Source: Skeletonema tropicum
Lineage: Eukaryota; Bacillariophyta; Thalassiosirophyceae; Thalassiosirales; Thalassiosiraceae
Length of the DNA stretch: 64,000 bases
NCBI GenBank assembly: GCA_037178625.1
Contig: CM074129.1
Span: forward strand, 1,488,001 to 1,552,000
Reading direction: 5' to 3'
The translations under genes were made by a program, and so were the position numbers. Shown one piece after another: positions 1 through 9,577 of this stretch; the stretch's first letter is position 1; each line of letters starts with the position of its first letter. The notes under the pieces were generated by a model. The model worked only from the letters and a program-made list of their open reading frames with translations, did no database searches and had not been told where the DNA came from.

Positions 1-450
1 TATGAAGAGATGGTCGCTTTCAAAGAGGAAAATGGTAACTGCGATCTACCATTGGGCCACAGCTTGTACGCTTGGGCCATGTACCAAAAACAAGCATTCA
101 AAAGTGGCAAACTAGCCCAGGACAGAGTCGATCTTCTTCGTAACATCGACTTCAATCTCGATAGACCTTCTAGGGCAAGCAGAAAGTCGGCAGGCGAGGC
201 ACTTTCCCCAATGGCCACAGAGAAAGTGGATCGTGATGAGTATCTCTCGGAGCTCTGGGAAAAGTCGTTCAATGAAATGGTTGAATACAAAGAGAAGTAT
301 GGAAATTGCAAAATTCCCGTGAACTATGCTGCCAATCCTTCTTTGGGAGCGTGGGCTTTTGCTCAGAAAATGGCTCACAAGAAGAGCAAACTGTCTGAAG
401 AAAGGGTCCAAAAACTGACTGAAATTGGGTTTGCTCTTGGAGAGAAGTAG
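1..450 (+). CDS. Helicase-associated (HA) domain protein, 3' end only
   Basis: The frame is open from base 1 (Tyr-Glu-Glu before the first Met at base 10), so the true start lies outside the window. The visible 149 residues hold two copies of a roughly 65-residue unit with the pattern 'EMVxxKExxGNCxxP...LxxWAxxQK...KLxxxRVxxLxxIxFxL', the helicase-associated domain (PF03457) expanded in diatoms. The units cover about residues 1-52 and 81-146 and are joined by a Ser/Arg/Lys linker. The domain is usually taken as a small helical nucleic-acid-binding module; no helicase motor is visible here. The role is unknown; family call is good, function is not known. Confidence 0.8.
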   Translation, partial: YEEMVAFKEENGNCDLPLGHSLYAWAMYQKQAFKSGKLAQDRVDLLRNIDFNLDRPSRASRKSAGEALSPMATEKVDRDEYLSELWEKSFNEMVEYKEKYGNCKIPVNYAANPSLGAWAFAQKMAHKKSKLSEERVQKLTEIGFALGEK

Positions 451-968
451 AAAATGCACGAGTATTTGTTTGTTGTTACATGAGATTCAAGTAGTATGCA
501 TATAAGAATAGTGAAAAACGAAAGTCCTGGCCTAACTGAAGCAGATACTTAATGTGTTGCCGTTGTTATGATCGGCAGTAGTCAACCCTGGCATTGTTGT
601 ACGGTATCTTCTTCCGGCATGCAATCAATCAAGCGACAAAAAATCAACCAAGCTCGACAACTTCAACTGTGAGGAATTGGAGCTCATAACCGCAGATCCA
701 CCGAGGGTGATTTTTTGTAATGTCCAATAGATCGGCATTCGCGACAACAAAGTTAGTTTTTCGAACCTAATCTATGTAGGTAGATAGAAAAAAAGCTATT
801 AGGGGGGTAAACCTTTCGTCACTTGTGAGGGGTCACATCTCCATTTCGATGTGACGTACGAAGCGGTGGCTTTTTTGGCATGCATTTTTGACAGCCGCCC
901 GATGCAATGCCCGCCAGATGCGATCACCAAACCCTACCATAGCCGCAAATCCAAAGCTAGCTGTCACC
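451..968. other. Intergenic region, BASS promoter side
   Basis: No ORF with protein-like composition was seen. It holds the 3' flank of the HA-domain gene and the upstream region of the BASS gene. A TGACGT hexamer at 852-857 matches the core of the CO2/cAMP-responsive elements known from Phaeodactylum promoters, but a single hexamer is expected often by chance. Confidence 0.5.
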
Positions 969-2526
969 ATGGTCAAGTTTGCCTACGCCTCAATCCTCCT
1001 CGTCCCAGCTGCCTACGGGTTTGCTCCTTCAATCACAAGCGCTCCGGTACGTTGCAGCACAGCAATCGATTTTGACTACGGCTTTCATCACAATGTCGTG
1101 ATTTGCAAAACACATGTCATATGTCTTCTTCATGAACTATGCTTGGTGCAATTCATGTCATGACGAAGCAGAAGATTGCAATTTTCAATTGGAAATTGCG
1201 TTTCATTTCGTTTCGTACGCTCTTTCGTTTAATTGAGTTAACCACTTTTGCTCATATCGCGTTTCAATTGCATGTCATAGGTCCTTCACAATGTTGGAAA
1301 TGCCATCAGCTCCCGACCGGCCTTCGCATCTGACAAGCGTAGATCAATTGCGCCTTTGTCCATGGCAAGCTCATCAGCTTTGAAGATGGTAAGTACACAA
1401 CAAATCAAGATTTTTTATCATGTGCACATCTTATGCAAACAATGTCATCGATACGTGCGGTATGTAATGACATTTGTCGTCTTAAATAAAAAATGATGTC
1501 CCTCATCTCAATTCAACTCCTCCCTTCGTCAAACAGAGTGATGCTGCTGCAGATGGAGAAAAATCTCTCGGATCAAAAATCTTTGAAGTATACACAAAAA
1601 CTGCCAATGCTGCCACAACTCTATTCCCCCTCTGGACTGTCTTGTTCACTGCCATTGCTCTCAAAAAGCCATCTACATTCGATTTCTTCACCACGGAATA
1701 TTTCACAGCAGCGTTGGCAGCACTTATGCTTTCCATGGGTATTACCTTGACACCTCAGGATTTTGTAGAAGTTACCAAGGAGCCTAGCTCCGTATTGATG
1801 CAATTCTCTCTGTGTTATGGTATGATGCCTGCTTTGGCGTTCGTGCTTGGTAAGGCCTTTGGATTGGAAGCTGGACTTTTGGCTGGTATGGTCCTTGTTG
1901 GAAGTATCAATGGTGGACAGGCGAGTAACTTGTGTACTTATATTGCCAAGGGAAATGTTGCTTTGAGTGTGTTGATGACTACTGCTACCACTGTTGGAGC
2001 GATTTTGATGACTCCATTTTTGTGTAAGACGATTTTGGGAGCAGTTGTCCCTGTTGATGCGGCTGGAATTGCCAAGTCTACTATTCAGGTTGTTCTTGCT
2101 CCCATTGCAATTGGGATGACAGCTAATAAGTTTTTCCCAAAGATTGTAAAGGCCATCCTTCCCTTCGCTCCTGTGGTTGGTGTTGTGTCTACTTGCCTCC
2201 TTGTGGCTAGTGCCGTGGCACAGGTCGCTGAACCTATCTTGGGTGCTGGTATGAATTTGCAAATCCCCGTTCTTCTCCTTCATCTTCTCGGAGGAATTGT
2301 CGGGTATTGGCTGCCTAAGATTACTGGTTTTGGAGAAGTAAAGTCACGTACTATGGCTATCGAGACATCGATGAAGTCATCTGCTTTCGGATTCCTTCTT
2401 GCCAAATTGCACTTTGGAGATTATATCGCCCGTGTTCCTTCGGCTGTTAGTGTAGTATGGATGGCTTTGACTGGAAGTCTTTTGGCCGTCGTGTGGAGGT
2501 ACATCCCAGTAAATGAGGATGAGTAA
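969..2526 (+). CDS. Plastid-targeted bile acid:sodium symporter family (BASS) transporter, three exons
   Basis: I join exons 969-1046, 1281-1388 and 1537-2526. All splice sites are GT-AG and all junctions are phase 0, giving 391 residues. Exon 1 encodes a signal peptide ending Ala-Ala-Tyr-Gly-Phe-Ala-Pro, an ASAFAP-like motif with Phe after the cleavage site. Exon 2 is a Ser/Arg-rich transit peptide. Exon 3 encodes about eight to ten hydrophobic helices and the SBF-family (PF01758) segment 'GGQASNLCTYIAKGNVALSV', close to the Asn/Thr-rich sodium and substrate site of BASS proteins. Plant plastid BASS members carry pyruvate, pantoate, glycolate or related organic anions with sodium; which one applies cannot be told here. 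Start chosen because it supplies the signal peptide. The two short introns (234 and 148 bases) both lie in the targeting region, as if that part was added by exon joining. Confidence 0.88.
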
Positions 2527-2747
2527 GAATATTAATAAGACGACTTCCTGGGAAAGGAATCATTGGATTTAGTAGGCTAGGAATGCTCTGGCGAACATCA
2601 ACATAGAGTATGTATGAGAAGCTCCGACGAATTCCACAATTTGCATATAAAGTAAGGTATCAACGTTTTGGTACGAAATATGTCTCTTGTTGAATGATTT
2701 CATTTATTTAAACATTAATACTTCGCACAAGATACTCAGCCGAAACA

Positions 2748-5741
2748 TCACACTTCATGACATACATCACCCTTCCTAAACTTCTTTGGTGATTTGTTTT
2801 TTCGTAGTACTGATTTAAGTTTGCTTTTCAATCCACTTTGTTTGTTGCTCTTGATGTTTTCTTCTTTCGAAGTAGGAAGGGGTGTCCGATGAGGACTTGC
2901 AGATGCCACTCGTAGTGATGGTTTGAGCGGCATTTGCGCCTCCGTTGGACTGTAAAGATTCATAGATGCTTGCAGGGCTTGATTCAATGAATTGTTTAAT
3001 TGTATGGGTCCAGGAGTGTGCTGTTCTCCGAAAGACTCTGCATCAGAAATCATAGAGTCCGCTGAAGATACAACGGAGTTCTCTTCAGACTGAACCGTCG
3101 ACAAATTCGTTTCCCGAAAGTCTGTGGAAGAAGGTCTCTCGTTTGGCTGCTTCCCTCGAGCACTGTTAGTCATCTCGCTCCCAACACTGTAATTGCCTTC
3201 TCCACCGAAGTCTACATTCTTCGGTACGTAACTCTCGGAACCTGATGTCGAACATGTAAAAGAGTCAAATGCTTTGGCAAAGCTCTCTGTGGATGGTAAT
3301 TCAAATGCCTTGGCGAGATTGCCCAAGAAACTAAATGGCTGGTTCTCCACCTTCGTTTCAGGATTGTCTTTCTTTTTCAAGTCATTGGATTCATGAAACC
3401 GATTATCACCCTTCTTCATCTCCCTATAAACAATTTCATCGCTGCCATTTCTTGAAACCTGAGCAGCGTTAGCTTTTTCTATAAGCGCATTCGTCGCCGC
3501 GTCTAATGCACTCATTCTCTCTCTAATCTCATTTTCTCTCTGAAGATTCAGCTCCATAGCCTCTTCCAACGCATTGTTCTTCTCTATGATGAGCTGCTCC
3601 TTCTTATTCAGCTCGATCAACCTCAGCTTCTCCTCCATTTCCAGTTCTCGCTCTCTTTCTTCCACTTGTCTCTTTTGTCTTGATATGACTGACGCGGTGT
3701 CGATGGTACCTAATTTCTCATCAATCTTTCGTTCTCTTTGCGCTAAAAGCATGATCTTGTCTTCAATTGCCTTTTCCTTCTGTCGTCTTGCAACAGAAGC
3801 TTCTTCTATTGCTGCGAATCTTTCGTTGATTTCTCTTTCTTTGTTTGCAAAGTCAAAAACTCTTTCTTCGACCATCCTTTCTTTTCTTCTCCGTGCAACA
3901 GAAGCTTCTTCTAATAATGCTAGCCGCTCATTGATGTAGTGCTCTTTTTGTGCAAAGTCTGTTGCTTTTTCTTCTATTTCCCTCTCTTTCCTGAGTCTCT
4001 CCTCTTCAGCCACTCTAATGGCTTCTAATTTGTTGTTGATCTCGCGTTCTTGTTGAGAAATTTCTTTCTTGTTGATTTCTAACATCTTGAACTTGCGCTG
4101 TATTTCATCCTCTTTCTTCTTCAGCTTCTGCCGCCGAGCTACCATCAATCTTGCATTGGAATCTAGTTCTCTTTCGGCGAGAGCTATGTTCCTCCGTTCA
4201 ACGTCGCTTTGTTTCCTCGCTCTCTCTTCTTCCTTCCTCTTCAGTTCTCTTTTCCGTTCATCCAGCTGCTGCTCTAGAGCTTTTAATCTTTGCTGTTGAG
4301 CTATGACATCTTCTTCTTCTTTTCGCAATTTTCTTTCCTTGATCTCCTTTTCTCTTTGAATCTTTCGTTGCTCTGCTTCCTTTAAAGCTCTCCTTTCAGT
4401 GATCTCCTTCTCTCTTTGGATCTTTTGTTGCTGAGCTTCCTGTAGAGCTTTCCTCTTCTCTTCCATCTCAAGAGCTTTCCTCTTCTCTTCCATCTCAAGA
4501 GCTTTCCTCTTCTCTTCCATCTCAATTTCTCTTTGCCTTCTCATCTCATTCATCTCCTCCTCTTCTATTATCCGTAAAGCTCTCTTTTTCTCCTCTATCT
4601 CAATCTGTTTTGCCTTGAGCTCTCTCCGTTTCGCAGCAAGAGATGCAGTGATTGACTCCGCCTCCGCGCTGCCAGTAGCAGTAACGTTTGAGTATTGCTT
4701 GCTTTTATGAGCTGCAATCTTTCCATTGATCTCATGTTCTCGTTGCTTGCTACGCCGATCTCCTTCCTCTAAGGCACTCCTTTTCTCTTCGATCTCAATC
4801 TCTATTGCCTTGAGCTGTTTTCTTTTCGCAGCTATAGAGTCAGTCACAGAAGGTGTCTCAGATCCTTTTCCTTTCGAAGGTCGCCTGCTGCTCACTTTGG
4901 ACTTCAAGCTCAAAGGACCAGACTTGTTTGACTTGATAGCTGGACCAGACTTATTTGACTTGATAGTTGGACCAGACTTATTTGACTTGATAGTTGGACC
5001 AGACTTATTTGACTTGATACTTTTATCATCATCCTCTTCACTTGCCATAACTGCGGATGAAACAGCTGATGCTACTCTCTCATCCCCATCAGCCTCCAAC
5101 ACAACCAAGGCTAATTTGGTGGACAAGAACATTAAAGTTTTGCTGTCTATTCTTTTCCCCTCCTGCTTTCTACCCGTGGCAAGCACAACGTTGGATGCCT
5201 CATTTGCAATCGTCTCCGATCCACCTGCCTTTAGGACAGCCATTGCAGCTCGCACAGATAGAGCAGACCAGTATTCTAAAGCATCTTTATTGTCCCTCTT
5301 GGAGCTGTTGGAATTGGAAGACTTTGATTTCCGACTCCGAGTTGAGTTAGATGCCCTAGTTTTAATGACAAGATCGCGAGGAATGGGAGTATCTTTGGTG
5401 CGATTGCTAGTTACAGAATTGTTTGCCATTGCCATTGATGTTGGCAAAGAAAATAGCACGTCATCTTCCTCTCTTTCATCCAAAACTGTATTAAAGACGC
5501 CGTCGGAGTAGTCATCCCGCATGTCTGTGCCGGTCGATTTTCTCGACCGCTTGCTGCTTGACTTTGAATCTGTTGTTTGGATACTTGAAGAATATGGCTT
5601 CGTCAATGACCGCATTGAAGAGAGCAGATCATCTTCATTATTATCAGATCTGTAGTCAGTACTTTTGTCCGCAGATGATGTACTGGGGTACCCGGAGGAG
5701 ACAGAGAATCTGCCCGACGAATAGCTCAACGAGTCCCTCAT
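2748..5741 (-). CDS. Long charged coiled-coil protein, tandem paralogue A
   Basis: Single-exon ORF of 997 residues. Residues 1-175 are Ser-rich and disordered. About residues 245-275 hold four near-identical seven-residue repeats (KSNKSGP type). Residues 300-790 are almost pure Glu/Lys/Arg/Ala heptad-like coiled coil, including three identical EMEEKRKAL-type repeats and internal blocks built on 'ERxxxIEExSVARRxKE'. The C-terminus is basic (KSKLKSVLRKNKSPKK). No catalytic domain or membrane segment was seen. The 443-residue gene just upstream on the same strand shares the N-terminal pattern (M-R/K-D-S-x-S-Y-S-S), the 'RDDYS', 'SLPxSM' and 'IPRDL' landmarks and the coiled-coil units, so the two are tandem duplicates. 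A structural or scaffold role is plausible; nothing more specific is supportable. Confidence 0.8.
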   Translation of the reverse strand: MRDSLSYSSGRFSVSSGYPSTSSADKSTDYRSDNNEDDLLSSMRSLTKPYSSSIQTTDSKSSSKRSRKSTGTDMRDDYSDGVFNTVLDEREEDDVLFSLPTSMAMANNSVTSNRTKDTPIPRDLVIKTRASNSTRSRKSKSSNSNSSKRDNKDALEYWSALSVRAAMAVLKAGGSETIANEASNVVLATGRKQEGKRIDSKTLMFLSTKLALVVLEADGDERVASAVSSAVMASEEDDDKSIKSNKSGPTIKSNKSGPTIKSNKSGPAIKSNKSGPLSLKSKVSSRRPSKGKGSETPSVTDSIAAKRKQLKAIEIEIEEKRSALEEGDRRSKQREHEINGKIAAHKSKQYSNVTATGSAEAESITASLAAKRRELKAKQIEIEEKKRALRIIEEEEMNEMRRQREIEMEEKRKALEMEEKRKALEMEEKRKALQEAQQQKIQREKEITERRALKEAEQRKIQREKEIKERKLRKEEEDVIAQQQRLKALEQQLDERKRELKRKEEERARKQSDVERRNIALAERELDSNARLMVARRQKLKKKEDEIQRKFKMLEINKKEISQQEREINNKLEAIRVAEEERLRKEREIEEKATDFAQKEHYINERLALLEEASVARRRKERMVEERVFDFANKEREINERFAAIEEASVARRQKEKAIEDKIMLLAQRERKIDEKLGTIDTASVISRQKRQVEERERELEMEEKLRLIELNKKEQLIIEKNNALEEAMELNLQRENEIRERMSALDAATNALIEKANAAQVSRNGSDEIVYREMKKGDNRFHESNDLKKKDNPETKVENQPFSFLGNLAKAFELPSTESFAKAFDSFTCSTSGSESYVPKNVDFGGEGNYSVGSEMTNSARGKQPNERPSSTDFRETNLSTVQSEENSVVSSADSMISDAESFGEQHTPGPIQLNNSLNQALQASMNLYSPTEAQMPLKPSLRVASASPHRTPLPTSKEENIKSNKQSGLKSKLKSVLRKNKSPKKFRKGDVCHEV
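4915..5020. repeat. Tandem repeat encoding KSNKSGP
   Basis: Four copies of a 27-to-30-base unit (GGACCAGACTTATTTGACTT) inside coiled-coil gene A, giving KSNKSGPxI repeats. Nearly identical units show recent expansion. Confidence 0.85.
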
Positions 5742-6361
5742 CTTCTTGAGATTATTGCTGCCGCTGCTGCTACCGCTGCGTTACTATTTCGCCAACGCCG
5801 CCAAGTTATCTAATAGCATAGCCTGCCTGGGTTTGGCTGGGCTGGTGTTGGTTCGCGCTTCCAAAGCATCGCCCTTTGATTCCTCTCACGTGTCTCAAAA
5901 GAAGCAATAATAATTTCTTGTGATTCATCGCCGAAATCAGGTTCCTTACCTACAGAAGTGCGTGAAAGTCAGATGTTCTCAAATGAAAATGAGAATAGGA
6001 AACAGGAAAGTATCCTTCGCCCTGACCCCTGCTCTTCTTCTCCTTCAAGTCTCCCCTGCCTTCTTATGTACCTCGCGCCAGAGAACGACAATAGCTCAAA
6101 TAGTAATAGAATGATACGTTGCCATTGTCGTAACAGAAAATATGTGTGTACTATGCTATTTGTAAGAAGAAGCAAACATGACCATGTAAATAGAAGTCTT
6201 TTATGTCATCGGGTAGGAAGATTCACCTTTTTCTATAGAGAAACACACTGATATATTATGTACACTAAGCCCTCACGCAATTTGCTCATTAACTGCTTGA
6301 TATGATGCTTATTACGGCTTACAAGATGATCCTAACCCTAACCCGTTATATTAGATTTCAT
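5742..6361. other. Intergenic region between the two coiled-coil paralogues
   Basis: Upstream region of paralogue A and 3' flank of paralogue B. No convincing gene. At 6331-6344 there are slightly more than two units of CCCTAA, the complement of the TTAGGG telomere repeat; too short to call a telomeric relic. Confidence 0.5.
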
Positions 6362-7693
6362 CTAAGCTTCGTATGTTTTCTTTTTCCGAAAGATTGATTT
6401 GCGTTTGCCAGTCTTCCCACCCTTTTTGTTGCTCACTGCATTCGATGGTTGGCTATCGTTGATTGGTTTGGACTTACTTGTTTGTTGTTTGTCAGACTCT
6501 GCTTTTTCCTTCTCTACTCTAGCAATAGCAGCTGCTTTCTCCTTCTTTCTTCTTGCAACAGACTCAGCTTCAATTGCTGCTAACCTGTCTTTGATCTCTT
6601 TCTCTTTCCGTGCAAAGACAATTACTTGGACTTCAAGTTTCTCCTCCTTCTTCTTTCGTGCAACGGACGCTTCATCGATTGCCGCTTGCCTTTCATGCAT
6701 CTCTTGTTCTTTGCGTGCAAGGTCTATCATCCTCTGTTCAATTTCTGTCTCTCTCATGAGTCTCTCTTCTTCGCTCATTCTGATCGCTTTGAACTTACTG
6801 TTGATCTCACGTCCACTTTCTTTCTCCTTCATCTTGAGCTCTCTCTTCTTTTCTTTCAGTTGTAACTCTAATGTCTTCAACATTTGCATCTTTGCCGCGA
6901 CCTCTTCTTCATCTTTTCTGCGGAGTTCTAATACCTTTTCTTTGATCTCCTTCTCTCTTTGCATATGAAGCCACTCTGCTTCCTCCAAGGCCATCCTTTT
7001 CTGTTCTATCTCCATCTCTTTCGCTTTGAGCTGTCTCCGCTTTGCAGTCATAGATGCAGTCACCGACGGCGCTTCTGGTTTGACTCCTGATCCAACTGCC
7101 AAAACCATAGCTCTTAATTGATCCAAATTATCTTGTGTAATCGAAGCAGGTGCTGAAACACGCTTCGTGCTCTTGGCGCTGCTTGAGCTGGATGACGTCG
7201 ATTTCCGGCTCCTAGCCGAGGGAGATGCCCTAGTACTGTCGTCGAGGTCACGAGGAATGGAAACAGCCGTAGTCTGAGTCTGTGAGATTTTACAAGGAGC
7301 TTCAGAATGTTTTTTTCTGCCCACAGAAGTGTTTGACATTGACATTGGCAAAGAAATGTGAACATCCTTCTCCCTCCTACCCACAGTTAGAGTTCTAGAG
7401 ACTAGGCCGGAGTAATCATCCCTCTCGTCTCTGGTAGCCGATTTGCTTGACCACTTGCTAGCCTTGAAATTTAAAGCCTTTAATGTGCTACTCGAAATAG
7501 ATGTACTCATTTCAGAGTGTGTTGATGATGCAGTCGAAATAGATGGACTCTTTTTAGAGTGTCCCGATGATGCTAATGGGTTGTGAGTCGAGCGCACCCC
7601 AAACTCTTCATCTTCGTTGATGATTGAAGTTGACACTCCGGGCAATCTAGATCTAGACATCCTAATAGAGGAATAACTGGGCGAATCCTTCAT
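6362..7693 (-). CDS. Charged coiled-coil protein, tandem paralogue B
   Basis: Single-exon ORF of 443 residues with the same plan as the 997-residue protein downstream. It has a Ser/Thr-rich N-terminal third (residues 1-200), then a Glu/Lys/Arg coiled coil (about 210-400) with repeated 'ARKEKEIxxRLAAIExxSVARRKKE' type blocks, then a basic tail (KTGKRKSIFRKKK). Shared landmarks in the same order (RDDYS, SLPMSM, IPRDL, SRKS) show common descent; paralogue A is longer because of extra coiled-coil and KSNKSGP repeats. No membrane segment, signal peptide or enzyme motif was seen. Function unknown. Confidence 0.78.
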   Translation of the reverse strand: MKDSPSYSSIRMSRSRLPGVSTSIINEDEEFGVRSTHNPLASSGHSKKSPSISTASSTHSEMSTSISSSTLKALNFKASKWSSKSATRDERDDYSGLVSRTLTVGRREKDVHISLPMSMSNTSVGRKKHSEAPCKISQTQTTAVSIPRDLDDSTRASPSARSRKSTSSSSSSAKSTKRVSAPASITQDNLDQLRAMVLAVGSGVKPEAPSVTASMTAKRRQLKAKEMEIEQKRMALEEAEWLHMQREKEIKEKVLELRRKDEEEVAAKMQMLKTLELQLKEKKRELKMKEKESGREINSKFKAIRMSEEERLMRETEIEQRMIDLARKEQEMHERQAAIDEASVARKKKEEKLEVQVIVFARKEKEIKDRLAAIEAESVARRKKEKAAAIARVEKEKAESDKQQTSKSKPINDSQPSNAVSNKKGGKTGKRKSIFRKKKTYEA

Positions 7694-8148
7694 CTTTTGA
7701 TTGTTGCTGCTTGTAGATTGACCTTGTCAGTGCGTACTTCTGTGAGGCGTAGCGCCCTGGTACTGATGTGCAAAAGAACGGATCGAGTAATCCACTCTTG
7801 TACCTAAACCTAACTTGTCTGACCTAACTTGCCCATGCGTAAGGTACTATTCAAACGAGCTGCTGCATCGATTGTAAATTATGGTGCTTGGTGCACAAAG
7901 AAAGAGCTGCAAAGGTGTGTTCTTTTGACTCTCACACATTCTTCAGTCCTTTCCATTTTGCTTTCTTGCGTTGTGTTTTGAATCTACCACTCGTTTTCTC
8001 AAAAGCTCGCAAAAAAAAAAACGGTATCTCTTGTAAGTACCGGACTGTAGGTACGTACATATTCAAGCAACACAAAACACACACAAAATCACAAATCAGT
8101 GGCCCCATGAGCAGAAGTAATTCCATGAGCATCACCATGGCGTGGTGA
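7694..8148. other. Divergent intergenic region
   Basis: Upstream flank of both coiled-coil paralogue B (minus) and the chitinase (plus). No ORF of note. A missing 5' exon with a signal peptide for the chitinase could lie here, but I could not find one with confidence. Confidence 0.4.
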
Positions 8149-9530
8149 ATGGTGCTTATTGTACTTGTGCAACAATCTCCCCGAGAATGTGCAGCTATGA
8201 AGATGTCTTCAACACTCTTGCTCTCCGCTGTCATGCTAGAGATAGAGAGTGTTCGTTCCCAAATGCTCTTGTATCAGGTGACCAGTCTCCTTGAACAAGC
8301 CAAGCATGCTGGAATCGACACCCTCTTCCTGTACCAAAATCCCTTGTCGCAATGGGAAGAATCTACAGTCTATCGATTCGATGACTTTCTTGAGAGTTTG
8401 AAGGTGATGTCAACTAGTGCAGTCGCAGGTAAAACGTTCTACATCGGCGAGGATGATGTGACGAATGGACACGTCTATGGCTTAGTCAACATTGCAGCCT
8501 TCCTCGCACAAAGTATGAAAGAAACCATCAAATACGATGCATGTGACGAAAACTCCTGGGATAGAATCAACGGCAAGTACCCTCTCTCAAATGCTTGCGG
8601 ACAGTTAGGTCAGAGCTACCAAGAATATCACTGTTCGGAACAAGAGAAACACATGGAGTGTCCTGTTGATCCATACATGTCAATCACAGCAGTGACACAT
8701 GCCAAGTGGTATGGGGCTCCTGCTCCACTCTACTGTGGACCCAGGACGGTTGAGCAGCCTCACACGGGCTTTTGGGATCCTTCATATACCTGTAACAAAG
8801 GGTGGTCGAATCCTCCGGAGACATGTGACGTGTATGAAGGTCAAAAGGCAGGTAAGTTTGATCAATCGAGGCCCTACGCTAACACCGCCGGGCGCACCGA
8901 CGTCGAGGGGTGTTGCTGGTGGGGAAGAGGTGTCATTCAGACGAGTGGTGTTTGTAACTTTGGCAAACTGAACTATTATCTTGGAGCGAGGGCTGCCAAG
9001 GAGGGCAGAGACTCGAAGTACCCATTAGTTGACTTCTGCAAGAACCCAGAGGTGATCTGCTCTTCGTCTGAATATAAGGAGCTGAAATGGGTGGCAGGCA
9101 TGTTTTACTGGATAGAATCAGTCCAGAGCTATGACGAAGGGGGCTGGAACTACATGGGTGAGCTTGCAAAGTTTGTAGATGGTGGTATGCAAGGAACAAA
9201 CTTTATAGATGCGGTGTCGGGAATAGTCAATCGAGGCTGTCACAATCCGGTAAGTTTGTACATTAGTTGTTTTGCTCCCTTTTTCTACAAGCTTTCACAT
9301 CTTATCTTATTTTGCATTGATAGCCTTGTGAGACAGGTGCCGTAGATGGAGCACAAGAGCGGTCGCAGAACTTTCAGAAAGCATTATTTTTTTTGTTTGA
9401 CCCGAGTCTGAGACTGCCTGAACCTGAAATATCACCATTGGATGAATCAATAGGGTGTCCCCAATATCTGAACGGCTGGTTTCAGAGTATATGGCAATAC
9501 CTGTGGCTTGTGTTTTGTCTAGTGTTATAG
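8149..9530 (+). CDS. GH19 chitinase, two exons
   Basis: Exons 8149-9249 and 9324-9530, separated by a 74-base GTAAGT...TAG intron in phase 0; 435 residues. Glycoside hydrolase family 19 inverts and hydrolyses beta-1,4-GlcNAc bonds in chitin. The body carries the family blocks '[15 protein letters not shown]', 'WANPPE'-like '[17 protein letters not shown]', '[14 protein letters not shown]' (compare the GH19 GRGxxQ signature), '[10 protein letters not shown]' and '[23 protein letters not shown]' across the intron. Many paired Cys suit a secreted or surface protein. The first 40 residues are unusual: Met at 8149 or at 8197/8203 could be used, and the signal peptide is weak, so the 5' end may be incomplete. 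Exon 2 ends in a hydrophobic Trp-rich segment that could be a membrane anchor. The 3' end faces a chitin-binding membrane protein 47 bases away. Confidence 0.85.
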
Positions 9531-9577
9531 AGAGTAATTTACATTGACAAAAAATGAAGCAATACCTGCTTTTACTT

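Noticed and set aside
850..860. CO2-responsive cis element as a firm regulatory site
   Set aside because: Only one TGACGT hexamer, without the second and third elements known in Phaeodactylum promoters.
4726..5511. 261-residue plus-strand ORF over the coiled-coil gene
   Set aside because: Reading the antisense of a Glu/Lys/Ser-rich coiled coil gives a Leu/Phe/Ser-rich shadow frame; the minus-strand gene has a paralogue next to it.
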